Positions 34,419 through 43,097 of a stretch of 64,000 nt of DNA are shown here, one piece after another (position 1 is the stretch's first letter; every line of letters starts with the position of its first letter). A program made the translations under genes and the position numbers. Origin of the DNA: Candidatus Eremiobacteraceae bacterium (GTDB lineage Bacteria; Vulcanimicrobiota; Vulcanimicrobiia; Eremiobacterales; Eremiobacteraceae); contig DATGJI010000005.1 of the NCBI GenBank assembly GCA_035295225.1, positions 1-64,000 of the forward strand. Direction: 5' to 3'. The notes below the pieces were generated by a model, which was given only the letters and a program-made list of their open reading frames with translations, was not told the origin of the DNA and did no database searches.

Positions 34419-36113
34419 TCACATTTGGTCCGGCGCCGAGACTCCGAGCAGCTTTAACGCCGATGCGATCGTGGTCTTCGTAACGATGCAAAGGGATAGG
34501 CGCGCGCTCGTCGTGACCGGGTCGTCGCTCAATACGATGCAATCGGTATAGAATGCGTGGAAGCCGGTAGCGAGATCGCGCGTATATTCTGCGAGACGAT
34601 GCGGCGCGCGTGCCTTCGCGGCTTCAACCACGGTGCGCTCGAAGTCGGCGATGCGCGAGATCAACGCGAATTCGGCGGGATGGCTTAGCCCAACCAGATC
34701 CGATCCGTGTCGAGCGCGCTCAAGCGCCGCGCGATGTTGATCTGAGTCCGCCTTGCGCAGGATCGAAGCGATGCGTGCATGGCCATACTGCACGTAGTAG
34801 ACCGGGTTCTTCGCGGACTGCTCCAGCGCGAGCTCGAGATCGAAGACGAGGTGCGATTCCGGCGCGCGATTGATGAAGAAAAAGCGCGCCGCGTCAACGC
34901 CGACCTCATCCATAACTTCGGCGAGTGTGACGAAGTTGCCGGCCCGCTTGCTCATCTTGACGACTTCGTCGCCGCGCTTCAGCGTGACGTATTGCGCCAG
35001 CAGGACTTCAAGCGATCCGGGATGGCCAAGCGCCGCGACGAGTGCGTTCAAGCGCGCGATATAGCCGTGATGGTCCGGTCCGAGCACGTCGATCAGGCGG
35101 CGATTGCCGCGGCGCAACTTGTCGCGATGATACGCCGCGTCGGCTGCGAGATACGTCGGGCGTCCGTCGCTGCGCCGAAGTACCCGATCCTTTTCGTCGC
35201 CGAACTCCGTCGTCCGCAGAAAAAGCGCGCCATCCTTTTCGTAGGCATGGCTGCTTGCCGTCAGCTCGCGAAGAACCGAGTCGATCTCACCCGCAGCGTG
35301 CAGCGCCGCTTCCGACGTCCAATGGTCGAAGTGGACGCCGAAACGCTCCATGTCTTGCCGCTGACCTTCGACGATGATATCGCGCGCGAACTTGCCGAGC
35401 GCCTTGACCCGCTCGTCGGGGTTTGCCCGGAGCCAGCGATCGCCGTCGCGCTGTTTGAGGGTCAGCGCGATGTCGACGAGAAATTCGCCTTCGTAGCCTT
35501 CTTCCGGCAGCGGAGTGTCGACGCCGCACAGCGTTGCGTAGCGCGCGTACAACGATTCCGCCAGGATGTCGAGCTGGTTGCCGGCATCGTTGACGTACGT
35601 TTCCGATTCGGTCTTCGCTCCTGAACGCCGAAAGAGCGCGACGAGCGTGGAACCGAGCGAACCCGAGCGGCCCTGCACCACGTTGAGCGGTCCGGTTGGA
35701 TTTGCAGACGTGAATTCGATGAGCAGCGGGCCATAGTCGGCGAGCGCATCCGACGCCCCGAAGTCGTCGCCGCGCTCAAGCGCGTCGCGCACGATGTCGC
35801 GGAAGTAATCAGGCGACATGCGCAGGTTGAGAAAGCCGGGCTTTGCAGGCTCGAGTTTATCAATGCCCGGTAAGTCCTTGGCGCCGTCACGCGCGATCGC
35901 TTCGGCGATTTCCATGGGGTTTCGCTTCCACGCCTTTGCGGCGGCGAGCGCGACGGCCGTCGCGTAGTCGCCGTGTGCCGGGTCGCGCGTGGGTCCAAGT
36001 GAAACGGAAGGCGGCGGAGCGTGATCCGCGCCCAAAGCGGCGCCGACCGCCGCGACGCGCGCAGACAATCCACTTTCAATGGCGGCGAGTTTCGCGAGAT
36101 GGCGGCTGCGCAT
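34419..36113 (-). CDS. argS: arginine--tRNA ligase with a degenerate HIGH motif
   Basis: A 564-residue class I ArgRS. The Add1 domain spans residues 1-90; the catalytic core opens with SANPTGPLNVVQGRSGSLG (about 136-154), where the usual HxGH is replaced by NVVQ. KMSKRAGN (KMSKS equivalent) lies near residue 385. The C-terminal DALR anticodon-binding domain covers about 445-564. ANPTGPL plus non-HIGH sequence is seen in some bacterial ArgRS lineages, so the enzyme is probably functional. It follows rlmH by 44 bp on the same strand. Confidence 0.93.
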   Translation of the reverse strand: MRSRHLAKLAAIESGLSARVAAVGAALGADHAPPPSVSLGPTRDPAHGDYATAVALAAAKAWKRNPMEIAEAIARDGAKDLPGIDKLEPAKPGFLNLRMSPDYFRDIVRDALERGDDFGASDALADYGPLLIEFTSANPTGPLNVVQGRSGSLGSTLVALFRRSGAKTESETYVNDAGNQLDILAESLYARYATLCGVDTPLPEEGYEGEFLVDIALTLKQRDGDRWLRANPDERVKALGKFARDIIVEGQRQDMERFGVHFDHWTSEAALHAAGEIDSVLRELTASSHAYEKDGALFLRTTEFGDEKDRVLRRSDGRPTYLAADAAYHRDKLRRGNRRLIDVLGPDHHGYIARLNALVAALGHPGSLEVLLAQYVTLKRGDEVVKMSKRAGNFVTLAEVMDEVGVDAARFFFINRAPESHLVFDLELALEQSAKNPVYYVQYGHARIASILRKADSDQHRAALERARHGSDLVGLSHPAEFALISRIADFERTVVEAAKARAPHRLAEYTRDLATGFHAFYTDCIVLSDDPVTTSARLSLCIVTKTTIASALKLLGVSAPDQM

Positions 36114-36157
36114 ATGCTTTTAGTTGGCGTGCAGTACCGAAAGCCCCTCGCTTGGCG

Positions 36158-36598
36158 TCAGCGGTGGTACGGCTCGCCGCGATTGATCTTCACGGCGCGA
36201 TACAATTGCTCGAGCACGACAAGCCGCGCCATCTCGTGAAGAAGCGTCAGCTGCGAGAGCGACCAGACGAAATCGGCGCGCGCGAGGACGCCCTGCGCGA
36301 GTCCGTCCGCTCCGCCGATGACGAGCGCGAACCGGCGTGCTCCGGTTCGCTCGATTGATCGCAGGCGGCGCGCCAACGATTCGGATGACAATTCTCGACC
36401 GGATCGATCGAGCGCCCAGACCGCGGAGCCTTCAGGGCAGCGCTTCAGGAGCGCAGCGCCTTCCTCAGCCATCGTCGACGCTTTGACTTCGACCGTTCGG
36501 ACCGGAAGCAGCGGTTCAAGGCGAGTGATGTAGAGCGCGCATCCTTCGCGCACATATGCTTCCCGGATCTTGCCGACCGCGATGAGGTCAACGTTCAT
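36158..36598 (-). CDS. rlmH: 23S rRNA (pseudouridine1915-N3)-methyltransferase
   Basis: A 146-residue SPOUT methyltransferase beginning MNVDLIAVGKIREAYVREG. It has the SAM-binding FALVIGGADGLAQGV and ends LLHEMARLVVLEQLYRAVKINRGEPYHR, the fixed RlmH C-terminus. It methylates pseudouridine 1915 in helix 69 of 23S rRNA in assembled ribosomes. The ATG overlaps the dprA stop by four bases (ATGA), so translation is coupled to dprA. Confidence 0.95.
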   Translation of the reverse strand: MNVDLIAVGKIREAYVREGCALYITRLEPLLPVRTVEVKASTMAEEGAALLKRCPEGSAVWALDRSGRELSSESLARRLRSIERTGARRFALVIGGADGLAQGVLARADFVWSLSQLTLLHEMARLVVLEQLYRAVKINRGEPYHR

Positions 36599-37704
36599 CG
36601 TGACGCGTTGTTCTTCGGCCGGCGGCGCGCCACCGCTGCGTACGTGCTGCCCGAGCGGCGCTCCACATCGCCGCGCAGTTCGAGCAGCGTGAGCCGCGCC
36701 GCGAGCTCCGCCACCGGAAGCCCCGTGACCTCAGACAATTCGTCGACGTCGAACGGCCGCGTCTGCATGATCGCGACGAGGGCATCGCACGGCGTTGCAT
36801 CGCTGGGCTGTGACGCGCTCCATCCAAGCGTGTCGGCGACGTCGGACATGCTTGTCGCGGCCATCACGCCATCTTTGATGAGCGCGTTCGTTCCCGCGCT
36901 TGTCGGCCGATCGATGTCGCCGGGCACGGCGAAGACGTGCCTCCCGAATTCGTCGGCGAGCCGCGCGGTGATGAGCGCGCCGCTCCGGCTCGCCGCTTCG
37001 GTGACGATCGTCGCATCGGCCAGCGCCGCGACGATGCGGTTGCGCATGGGGAAATGAAACGCGCGCGCCTTCATCGCGGGCGGAAACTCGGAGAACACCG
37101 CGCCGCCCGCGGCGACGATGTCGTCGGCGAGCAGCGAATGATATTGCGGATAGAGTGCACTGACACCGGAGCCGATGACGGCGACCGTCCGTCCGCCGCT
37201 GTCGACCGCGCTCGTATGTGCCGCCGCATCCACGCCCCGCGCTAAGCCTGAGATGATGGCGGCGCCGTGGGCGACGCCATCGCGCGCAAATTGCGCGGAG
37301 ACGGAACGGCCGTACAAAGTGGCGGCGCGGCTGCCCACGATCGCGATGGCGCGTCCTTCCGTTGCCGTCGCGTCGCCGAGACAATAAAGTACGAGCGGTG
37401 CATCGCACAAATCGCGCAGTCGTGACGGATATCGTTGGTCATCGCGTGTGAGGATGTGCGCCCCGCTCGCGCGCGCCGCGTCGAGAGCACAACGCGCGGA
37501 TTCATCATCTAATGCGGCGAGCCGCAAACGTGCTTCGCGCGGCAACGGCTCGATGCCGTCGGGCGGCGGCTCGCCAGACTTGACGTGCGCCACGACTTCC
37601 CGAGCGCTTCCAAGAGCGGCGATCCACGCAGCGATCGGCCGCGGCGCCCAGACAGCGGCGCCCGCAACCGCGAGGAGCCAGCCGAGTTCGAAATCGTCAG
37701 TCAC
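36595..37704 (-). CDS. dprA: DNA processing protein DprA
   Basis: DprA loads RecA on incoming single-stranded DNA during natural transformation. The N-terminal SAM-like region precedes the Rossmann-like core, which shows AIVGSRAATLYGRSVSAQFARDGV, SGLARGVDAAAH, GSGVSALYPQYH, SEFPPAMKARAFHFPMRNRI and EAASRSGALITARLADEFGRHVFAVPGD. A winged-helix C-terminus follows. The open frame extends into the adjacent repeats to 37815, but those residues translate palindromes; starts at GTG 37704 or GTG 37719 are more likely. Operon order is dprA-rlmH-argS. Confidence 0.92.
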   Translation of the reverse strand: MTDDFELGWLLAVAGAAVWAPRPIAAWIAALGSAREVVAHVKSGEPPPDGIEPLPREARLRLAALDDESARCALDAARASGAHILTRDDQRYPSRLRDLCDAPLVLYCLGDATATEGRAIAIVGSRAATLYGRSVSAQFARDGVAHGAAIISGLARGVDAAAHTSAVDSGGRTVAVIGSGVSALYPQYHSLLADDIVAAGGAVFSEFPPAMKARAFHFPMRNRIVAALADATIVTEAASRSGALITARLADEFGRHVFAVPGDIDRPTSAGTNALIKDGVMAATSMSDVADTLGWSASQPSDATPCDALVAIMQTRPFDVDELSEVTGLPVAELAARLTLLELRGDVERRSGSTYAAVARRRPKNNASR

Positions 37705-37755
37705 GACGATCGGTATCACGCGCGGTTTGGATACGCGGCAAGCGATGCGTGCCGA

Positions 37756-37887
37756 GGCGGACCATAAAGGTCCGCCCCACATTTGAACGAGGCGGACCGT
37801 AAAGGTCCGCCCCACATTTGAACGAGGCGGACCGTATAGGTCCGCCCTACATTTAAACGAGGCGGACCATAAAGGTCCGCCCTACAT
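37756..37887. repeat. tandem array of GGCGGACC palindromes, period 35 bp
   Basis: Four units start at 37756, 37791, 37826 and 37861, exactly 35 bp apart. Each has arms GGCGGACC and GGTCCGCC around a 5-base loop of ATAAA, GTAAA or GTATA, and a CC(C/T)ACATTTRAACGA linker. The last unit provides the stop codon of the HAD gene. Same-strand genes lie on both sides. Confidence 0.9.
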
Positions 37888-38595
37888 GAATTGTTCTACG
37901 TCGGCGAGGGAGCGGATGCGGGGCGAGCGGGTAAAGGAAGCGTGACGATCGTGGCGGTCAAGCAGCACTGCATGCAGACCGCTGGCGAGCGCGCCGACCA
38001 CATCATGTTCGGGAGAGTCGCCCACATGCAGCGCGTGATGCGGGGCGCAGCCCGCACGGCGCAGCGCTTCCAAGAAAATATCGGCGTGCGGCTTTTCAAA
38101 TCCGACGTGCGCCGAATCGAGGACGAAATCGAAATGTTCGCGCAAGTCGACCCGATGCAGCACATCATCGAGATCGCCGGTCCAGTTCGAGATGACCCCG
38201 AGCATCAGTCCGCGCGCGCGAAGCGACCTCAACAAACCCCTAACATCGTCGTAGACGCGCCAGTCCAAAGCGGCAGCAAACGTGCGGTAGACGTCTTCGG
38301 CGCGATCGGCGGCGCCGCTGTGGGATGCGCAACCGGCGAGCACTTCGCGATGGTAGTCGATCCAAAACTTGTCGACGGAATCTTGGGAAAACGGTACGGC
38401 TACTGCGTTTGCGGGTTTTGGCCCAAGCAATAGATTCGCGCGTTTGACGGCCGCCGTCAATCTGCTCGTATCTATTTCGACATCGATCCGCTTGCATGTC
38501 CGCAAAAACAGCGTCTCCTGATCGGGCTCCATACAGAGGAGCGTGTAGCCCGCGTCGAAGAAGACTGCGCGCACGTCCCGTTTCTCCACGTCCAT
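37882..38595 (-). CDS. HAD family hydrolase (subfamily IA)
   Basis: A 237-residue haloacid-dehalogenase-fold phosphatase. Motif I is VFFDAGYTLL (nucleophile Asp; position +2 is Gly rather than the usual Asp), motif II GVISNWTGDL, motif III the Lys of VGFEKPHADIFLEAL, motif IV HVGDSPEHDVVGALASG. The DAG form occurs in a subset of HAD-IA enzymes, where another residue serves as the general acid. The substrate is unknown. The last codon and stop (ATG TAG) come from the adjacent palindromic repeat. Confidence 0.85.
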   Translation of the reverse strand: MDVEKRDVRAVFFDAGYTLLCMEPDQETLFLRTCKRIDVEIDTSRLTAAVKRANLLLGPKPANAVAVPFSQDSVDKFWIDYHREVLAGCASHSGAADRAEDVYRTFAAALDWRVYDDVRGLLRSLRARGLMLGVISNWTGDLDDVLHRVDLREHFDFVLDSAHVGFEKPHADIFLEALRRAGCAPHHALHVGDSPEHDVVGALASGLHAVLLDRHDRHASFTRSPRIRSLADVEQFM

Positions 38596-38662
38596 TTGTT
38601 CGCAGCGGCGTGGGGTGGTCCCCTAATCAACGGGTCCGTAGCGCGTGCAAAGGAGCAACCCG

Positions 38663-38809
38663 ATGCCCGAAGCCTACTGCGTCAAATGCAAAGCCAAAAA
38701 AGAGATCAAGAACCCCACGCAAGTCACGATGAAGAACGGCCGCCCCGCCGTCCAAGGATCGTGCCCCGACTGTTCCACCAAACTCTTCAAGATCGGCGCA
38801 TCTTCGTAA
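38663..38809 (+). CDS. DUF5679-type zinc-ribbon microprotein
   Basis: A 48-residue ORF beginning MPEAYCVKCKAKKEI, then TMKNGRPAVQGSCPDCSTKLFKIG. The pattern (AYCVKC at the start, NGRPA in the middle, C-P-x-C near the end) is that of DUF5679 small proteins as I know them. Two CxxC pairs would bind one zinc. AGGAG lies seven bases before the ATG. It is followed 44 bp later by nrdR on the same strand. The role is unknown; small zinc ribbons of this kind often act in nucleic-acid transactions, which is only a guess here. Confidence 0.75.
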   Translation: MPEAYCVKCKAKKEIKNPTQVTMKNGRPAVQGSCPDCSTKLFKIGASS

Positions 38810-38853
38810 CTTCAACGACTGGTCGTGCGCGGCCCTCGGCCGCGCGCTAGTCC

Positions 38854-39306
38854 ATGCTCTGCCCACTATGCCGCGTCGGCGAGACGCGGGTCATCGACAG
38901 CCGCGACGACGAGAGCGCCATCCGACGGCGCCGAGAATGTTTTGCTTGCCGGCATCGCTTCACCACCTACGAGCGGATCGAGGCCGCGCGCCTTTTCATC
39001 GTCAAAAAAGATGGCCGGCGCGAACCGTATAGCCGCGAAAAGCTGCTCGCTGGTTTGCGCCGCGCGTGCGAAAAACGTCCGGTGTCGGAGACGGCGATGC
39101 AAGAGACAGCCGACGGTGTTCTGCGCGAATTGCACGCGCGCGGCGAAAACGAATATCCGTCGTCGCTCGTAGGCGAATTGCTGATGGACGCGCTGAAGAA
39201 ACTCGACAAGGTCGCATACATCCGCTTCGCGTCGGTCTATCGATCGTTCGAGGACCTGAGCTCGTTTCAAGCCGAGATCGCCGAACTCTCGTCGGGCGGC
39301 GAATGA
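38854..39306 (+). CDS. nrdR: transcriptional repressor NrdR
   Basis: A 150-residue repressor of ribonucleotide reductase genes. The N-terminal zinc ribbon is MLCPLC ... [13 protein letters not shown], followed by the ATP-cone ([23 protein letters not shown]). It binds NrdR boxes when loaded with dATP/ATP. It overlaps dut by four bases, a sensible pairing since both act on deoxynucleotide pools. Confidence 0.96.
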   Translation: MLCPLCRVGETRVIDSRDDESAIRRRRECFACRHRFTTYERIEAARLFIVKKDGRREPYSREKLLAGLRRACEKRPVSETAMQETADGVLRELHARGENEYPSSLVGELLMDALKKLDKVAYIRFASVYRSFEDLSSFQAEIAELSSGGE

Positions 39307-39764
39307 GCTCATACGACGCGGCCGCATCGGCGCGCATCCTCGTGTTGCCGGAAGGCGCGGGCTTGCCGTTGCCCGCGTACATGACGCCCGACGCCGCGGG
39401 CTGCGATCTTTGCGCCGCGATCGACGAGCCGCTGTTGCTGCTTCCCGGCGATCGCGCGCTCGTGCCCGCCGGTTTTGCGATCGCGCTGCCGCGCGGACTC
39501 GAAGCGCAAGTGCGGCCGCGCAGCGGTCTCGCGCTGCGCCACGGCGTGACGTGTCTCAATTCGCCCGGCACGATCGACGCGGACTATCGCGGACCCGTGG
39601 GCGTCATCCTCGTCAACCACGGGCGCGAGCCATATCAGGTGAGGCGCGGCGACCGCATCGCGCAGATGGTCATCGCGCGCGTTGAGCGCGTTTCGTTCGA
39701 CGTCGCGAACGAACTTGACGAGACGCCGCGTGCGCGCGGCGGCTTCGGCTCCACGGGGATGTAG
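39303..39764 (+). CDS. dut: dUTP pyrophosphatase (dUTPase)
   Basis: A 153-residue trimeric dUTPase. All five motifs are present: [45 protein letters not shown] (catalytic Asp), [13 protein letters not shown] and the C-terminal RGGFGSTG arm. ATG 39303 lies in an ATGA overlap with the nrdR stop; the frame is open upstream but that would run through nrdR. It removes dUTP and supplies dUMP. Confidence 0.95.
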   Translation: MSSYDAAASARILVLPEGAGLPLPAYMTPDAAGCDLCAAIDEPLLLLPGDRALVPAGFAIALPRGLEAQVRPRSGLALRHGVTCLNSPGTIDADYRGPVGVILVNHGREPYQVRRGDRIAQMVIARVERVSFDVANELDETPRARGGFGSTGM

Positions 39765-39771
39765 AGGCCGG

Positions 39772-40818
39772 ATGCGCTGTCTGATCGTCGGCGCCGGCGC
39801 AGTCGGCCAGTACTTCGCCGCGCGGCTCGCGATGGCGGGCCACGATGCGGTGCTGTTCGCGCGTGCAGATGCCCGCGATATCATCAACCAGCGCGGCGTC
39901 ACGCTGCGCAGCGCAGGCGGGGAGTGGCCCATCGCGGTCGGCGCAGCCGCGTCTGTCGACGACGCACGGCTGCGGGATCCGTTCGAACTCGCCATCGTTG
40001 CCGTCAAGTCATTTTCCACCGACGGTGCGGCGGAGTCGATCGCCTCGATCGGCGCGTGCGATCAGTCGACGCTGCTCACCGTGCAGAACGGACTGGGCAA
40101 TGAAGAGGTGTTGGCATCGCGTTTCGGCGCCGACCGCGTGCTCGCCGGCGCGCTGACCGTGCCCGTGGATCGCGTCGATGAGACGACAATCGAAGCCCCG
40201 TCGAAGGGCGGCCTATCACTTGCGCCGGTCGGCAGCGCGGCGAACAACTGGGTCATCGCCGCATTTTCGAATTCGGGCCTTCCCGTGCGCGCTGCCGACG
40301 ACTGGCGCGCGTTGAAATGGTCGAAGCTGCTCGTCAACCTCACTGCGAACGCCGTCTGTGCGGCGCTCGACATGACGCCGGCGCAAGTCTACGCCGATCC
40401 GATCGCGTTTTCGATCGAACGCGAATCGTTGCGCGAAGCAGTCGATGTCATGCGGGCAAGCGGCGTCACGCCGGTTCCGCTCATCGATCTGCCGGCGCCG
40501 CAACTCGCTTGGGCGGTCAGTTCGCTGCCGAGCGCTATCTTGCGGATGTTCATGGCGAGCCGCGTCTCCCGCGCGCGAGCCGGCAAACTACCGTCGCTGC
40601 TACTCGACGTGAGGTCCGGGCGGCGACGCGTGGAAGTCGACTGGCTTAACGGCGCGGTCGCGGTGCGCGCGGCCGCGGTCCGCATGCGTGCGCCGGCCAA
40701 CGCCGTGGTGACGAAGATCTTGGACGGCATCGCGGCCGGCTCCATCGATCGTGGTTTGTACCGCGCGCAGCCGGACAAGCTGCAGGCCGATATCGAAGCC
40801 GCGCGGACCAACCTGTAA
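39772..40818 (+). CDS. 2-dehydropantoate 2-reductase family protein
   Basis: A 348-residue NADPH-dependent reductase of the ApbA/PanE family. The dinucleotide fold starts MRCLIVGAGAVGQYFAARLAMAGHDAVLFAR; the catalytic Lys is in WRALKWSKLLVNLTANAVCAAL and VQNGLGNEE is the conserved NxGN segment. Classical PanE makes pantoate for coenzyme A, but length (typical 300) and context (after dut) leave room for another ketopantoate-like substrate. The ATG 39772 follows GAGG closely. Confidence 0.85.
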   Translation: MRCLIVGAGAVGQYFAARLAMAGHDAVLFARADARDIINQRGVTLRSAGGEWPIAVGAAASVDDARLRDPFELAIVAVKSFSTDGAAESIASIGACDQSTLLTVQNGLGNEEVLASRFGADRVLAGALTVPVDRVDETTIEAPSKGGLSLAPVGSAANNWVIAAFSNSGLPVRAADDWRALKWSKLLVNLTANAVCAALDMTPAQVYADPIAFSIERESLREAVDVMRASGVTPVPLIDLPAPQLAWAVSSLPSAILRMFMASRVSRARAGKLPSLLLDVRSGRRRVEVDWLNGAVAVRAAAVRMRAPANAVVTKILDGIAAGSIDRGLYRAQPDKLQADIEAARTNL

Positions 40819-40839
40819 GCCTTCGAAAGGGAATCTGTT

Positions 40840-41235
40840 ATGCCGTTGACGCTCGGCACGTTCGGCCACATCTGCATCGCCGTGACAAACCCCAAACGTA
40901 GCGCGCAGTTCTGGACCAAGAAACTCAACCTCCGCAAAGAGTTCGAATTTCCCGGCGGCGTCGTCGTCGGCAACGACGCGGTGGCGCTCGTGCTCATGCG
41001 GGGCAAGCCCAGTCCCAAGACGATCGATCACATCTCGTTCCACGTGAAGAGCAAAGCCGCGCTGCGCGCCGCACTCGCAGAGCTTAAACGCAAGAAAGTG
41101 GATTTAGAAGATCCAGGCGACGAGATCGGACCCGAAGCGCCGGGTTCGCCGAACCTCGGGTTGTGGTTCCATGATCCCGACGGCTATCGATGGGAGCTCT
41201 CCGCGCTCGCTCCGAAGCCGCGCAAGAAGCGCTAA
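40840..41235 (+). CDS. VOC (glyoxalase/bleomycin-resistance) family protein
   Basis: A 131-residue vicinal-oxygen-chelate fold protein with two beta-alpha-beta-beta-beta modules: FGHICIAVTNPKRSAQFWTKKLNL and, after DHISFHVKSKAALRAALAELK, the closing LWFHDPDGYRWEL. His and Glu near these positions would bind the metal. AAGGGA lies eight bases before ATG. The substrate is unknown; the Lys-rich C-terminus is unremarkable. Confidence 0.85.
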   Translation: MPLTLGTFGHICIAVTNPKRSAQFWTKKLNLRKEFEFPGGVVVGNDAVALVLMRGKPSPKTIDHISFHVKSKAALRAALAELKRKKVDLEDPGDEIGPEAPGSPNLGLWFHDPDGYRWELSALAPKPRKKR

Positions 41236-41308
41236 GACCACGCTCAAGGCCGGGGAGTGATATTTCTTCGGACCGAAGTGACTTTGGGCTGTTAGCGTTT
41301 GGCCGCGG

Positions 41309-41761
41309 CTACCAGAGGGGAACCCGCGGCCACTTGCGTGCGAGATGGGCGTCAACGCCCCAGGTCCGTCCGGCGGCGCCGATCACCAGCGCCAACGCGA
41401 TCATGAAATCCGCTCCGTCATTGCTCGATGGGTTCCACCACCACAGGCCTTTGGCGAACATGTAGTTCGTGACGAGAAACATCGCCACGACGCCGGCCAG
41501 TCTCGTCGCCGTGCCCGTGATGAGCGCGACCGCGACACACGTTTCTGCGATCACGACGAGAACCGCGATGACGTCGACGTGCGGCAGCAGTGTGTTGGCG
41601 ATGATCGCCTGATAGAACGGGTGCGCATTCTGCAATCCGACGTTTGACAAGAAGCCGCGAAGCATCCCGGCGAAGGCCGGGCCGGCCATCAGTTTCGGCC
41701 GCACGGCGATCGCGAAGATCACGCCGAGGAAGACGCGGAGCATGACGAGAGCGCATCTCAC
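41309..41761 (-). CDS. DoxX family membrane protein
   Basis: A 150-residue protein with four membrane helices (LRVFLGVIFAIAVRPKLM, VIAVLVVIAETCVAVALI, LAGVVAMFLVTNYMF, FMIALALVIGAAGRTWGVD). The R-P-K-L after the first helix and the GLWWWNPSSNDGADF turn are family features. DoxX/DoxD proteins are associated with thiosulfate:quinone oxidoreductase and membrane redox. GTG 41761 has no good ribosome-binding site; ATG 41743 is an alternative. A 9-bp stem TGGCCGCGG/CCGCGGCCA spans its stop codon. Confidence 0.75.
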   Translation of the reverse strand: MRCALVMLRVFLGVIFAIAVRPKLMAGPAFAGMLRGFLSNVGLQNAHPFYQAIIANTLLPHVDVIAVLVVIAETCVAVALITGTATRLAGVVAMFLVTNYMFAKGLWWWNPSSNDGADFMIALALVIGAAGRTWGVDAHLARKWPRVPLW

Positions 41762-41791
41762 GGGGAGTCGATTGGATGGAAGGCAGAACGA

Positions 41792-42661
41792 TCACTGCCG
41801 ATGGCAGGCTTCTGGCATTTCACTCAGAGGTGAGCTGCGCACGACTTCCTCCGCGACCTCACGTTTTTCGGGGCTGCTGCTTTGGCCGTGGGCGCACCGG
41901 TCGACGAGTTCGCAGGTCCCGCATTTGGGAAGCGGACGGCACGGCCCATGCGACGCGAACAGCGCGAGGCACGCTTCGACTTCGTACGGATCGCGTCCGA
42001 TAGCGCGCGCGACCGATCCGACGAAACACTGCACCGCGGCGGCGGCGGAATTTTCAGCGATCAGGCCGAGGCGCTCAAGTACGCGACGGCTTCCCGGATG
42101 CGCAAACGCGGTGAAGAAGCCCCAGCGTTTGAGCGCCTGACGCGCGGCGGTTTCGCCGATGCGGGCGAACGACGATCGCAGCCGTTCAACGAGGGCGGGC
42201 CACCCGGCCGCCGCGTCGTCGTCTGCGGCGACGAGAGCGACGCCTCCGAGAAACGTGCCGTGTTCGGCGGCGATCGCGAACCAACGCGACGCGTTCTTGA
42301 CGCATGCGCGGACTTTGCCCTCGTTGCGGATGATCGGAGCGGCCATCACGCGCGCGATGTCCGCGTCGTCGAAATGTGAAACCGCGCCCGCGTCGTATCC
42401 GGCGAACGCCTCGCGAAGCGCATCGGACTTGGCCTCGACCGCCTGGAAGCCGAGGCCTTGGGCAAAGACCACCGCGCAGAGACGGCCAAACGCGACGGCG
42501 TCATCGGCCGGAGCATCGTGATCGGCCATGTAGCGCCTCATGCGCCGCGCCGCTTCATCGGCGCCCAACCGCGCGTTGACCGCGTCCTCGATTGATCGAA
42601 GAGTGGATGCTGTGCGGCGAACCGCCGCCGCGCTTCCGGGTTTTATAGGTCGAATCGTCAT
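41792..42661 (-). CDS. Tag-like DNA glycosylase with an FeS-type cysteine cluster
   Basis: A 289-residue helix-hairpin-helix glycosylase by motif. The central part resembles 3-methyladenine glycosylase I (VVFAQGLGFQAVEAKSDALREAF, FDDADIARVMAAPIIRNEGKVRACVKNAS). It ends with C-x5-C-x2-C-x5-C (CRPLPKCGTCELVDRC), the [4Fe-4S] loop of EndoIII/MutY enzymes, which Tag lacks (Tag binds zinc). ATG 42661 has GAGGA six bases upstream and is preferred over the in-frame GTG at 43009. The combination suggests a hybrid or new subgroup. Confidence 0.7.
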   Translation of the reverse strand: MTIRPIKPGSAAAVRRTASTLRSIEDAVNARLGADEAARRMRRYMADHDAPADDAVAFGRLCAVVFAQGLGFQAVEAKSDALREAFAGYDAGAVSHFDDADIARVMAAPIIRNEGKVRACVKNASRWFAIAAEHGTFLGGVALVAADDDAAAGWPALVERLRSSFARIGETAARQALKRWGFFTAFAHPGSRRVLERLGLIAENSAAAAVQCFVGSVARAIGRDPYEVEACLALFASHGPCRPLPKCGTCELVDRCAHGQSSSPEKREVAEEVVRSSPLSEMPEACHRQ

Positions 42662-43009
42662 CTGTGTTCCTCGGTCTGCTTCAGCACATGCGTGAACAAA
42701 GGCGGCTCGAGTCGCGACGTCGCCGGGTGCGACCGATTCGATCAAAGCGGCCGCGCGCCATCGGATATTCCCTAACGATCGCGCTGTCGCGCGCGCGCAA
42801 AACGTTCGCACGATCGCTCGCACGTGTGCGCGCGTCTGAGCGACCAGAATCGCGCGTATCCCGTGGGAGACGGCGCTTGCCGCGATGACGGGTATGCTGC
42901 CCGATGCGCACGTGAGCGCGAACTCGCGCGAAGCGACGCATTTGAGATTGCCGCGAAGCAGCGGTCGTAAGCGCTCCGTATCGATCGCAAGAAACCAGTG
43001 AGGAGCCAC
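42662..43009 (-). other. 116-codon open frame upstream of the glycosylase, status unclear
   Basis: From GTG 43009 the frame runs without a stop into the glycosylase. The text (MAPHWFLAIDTERLRPLLRG, then CASGSIPVIAASAVSHGIRA) is protein-like but has lower third-position GC than its neighbours, no ribosome-binding site and no recognisable domain. It may be a 5' extension of the glycosylase, a decayed gene, or chance. A perfect 12-bp palindrome TGACAGCTGTCA (43017-43028) lies just upstream. Confidence 0.3.
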
Positions 43010-43097
43010 CTTAGCATGACAGCTGTCACGCGGCAGGGCTGCTTAGGCTAGGGGCGTAACGCCAGCGGCAACATCGGCGACGTCAATGGAGGCCCAT

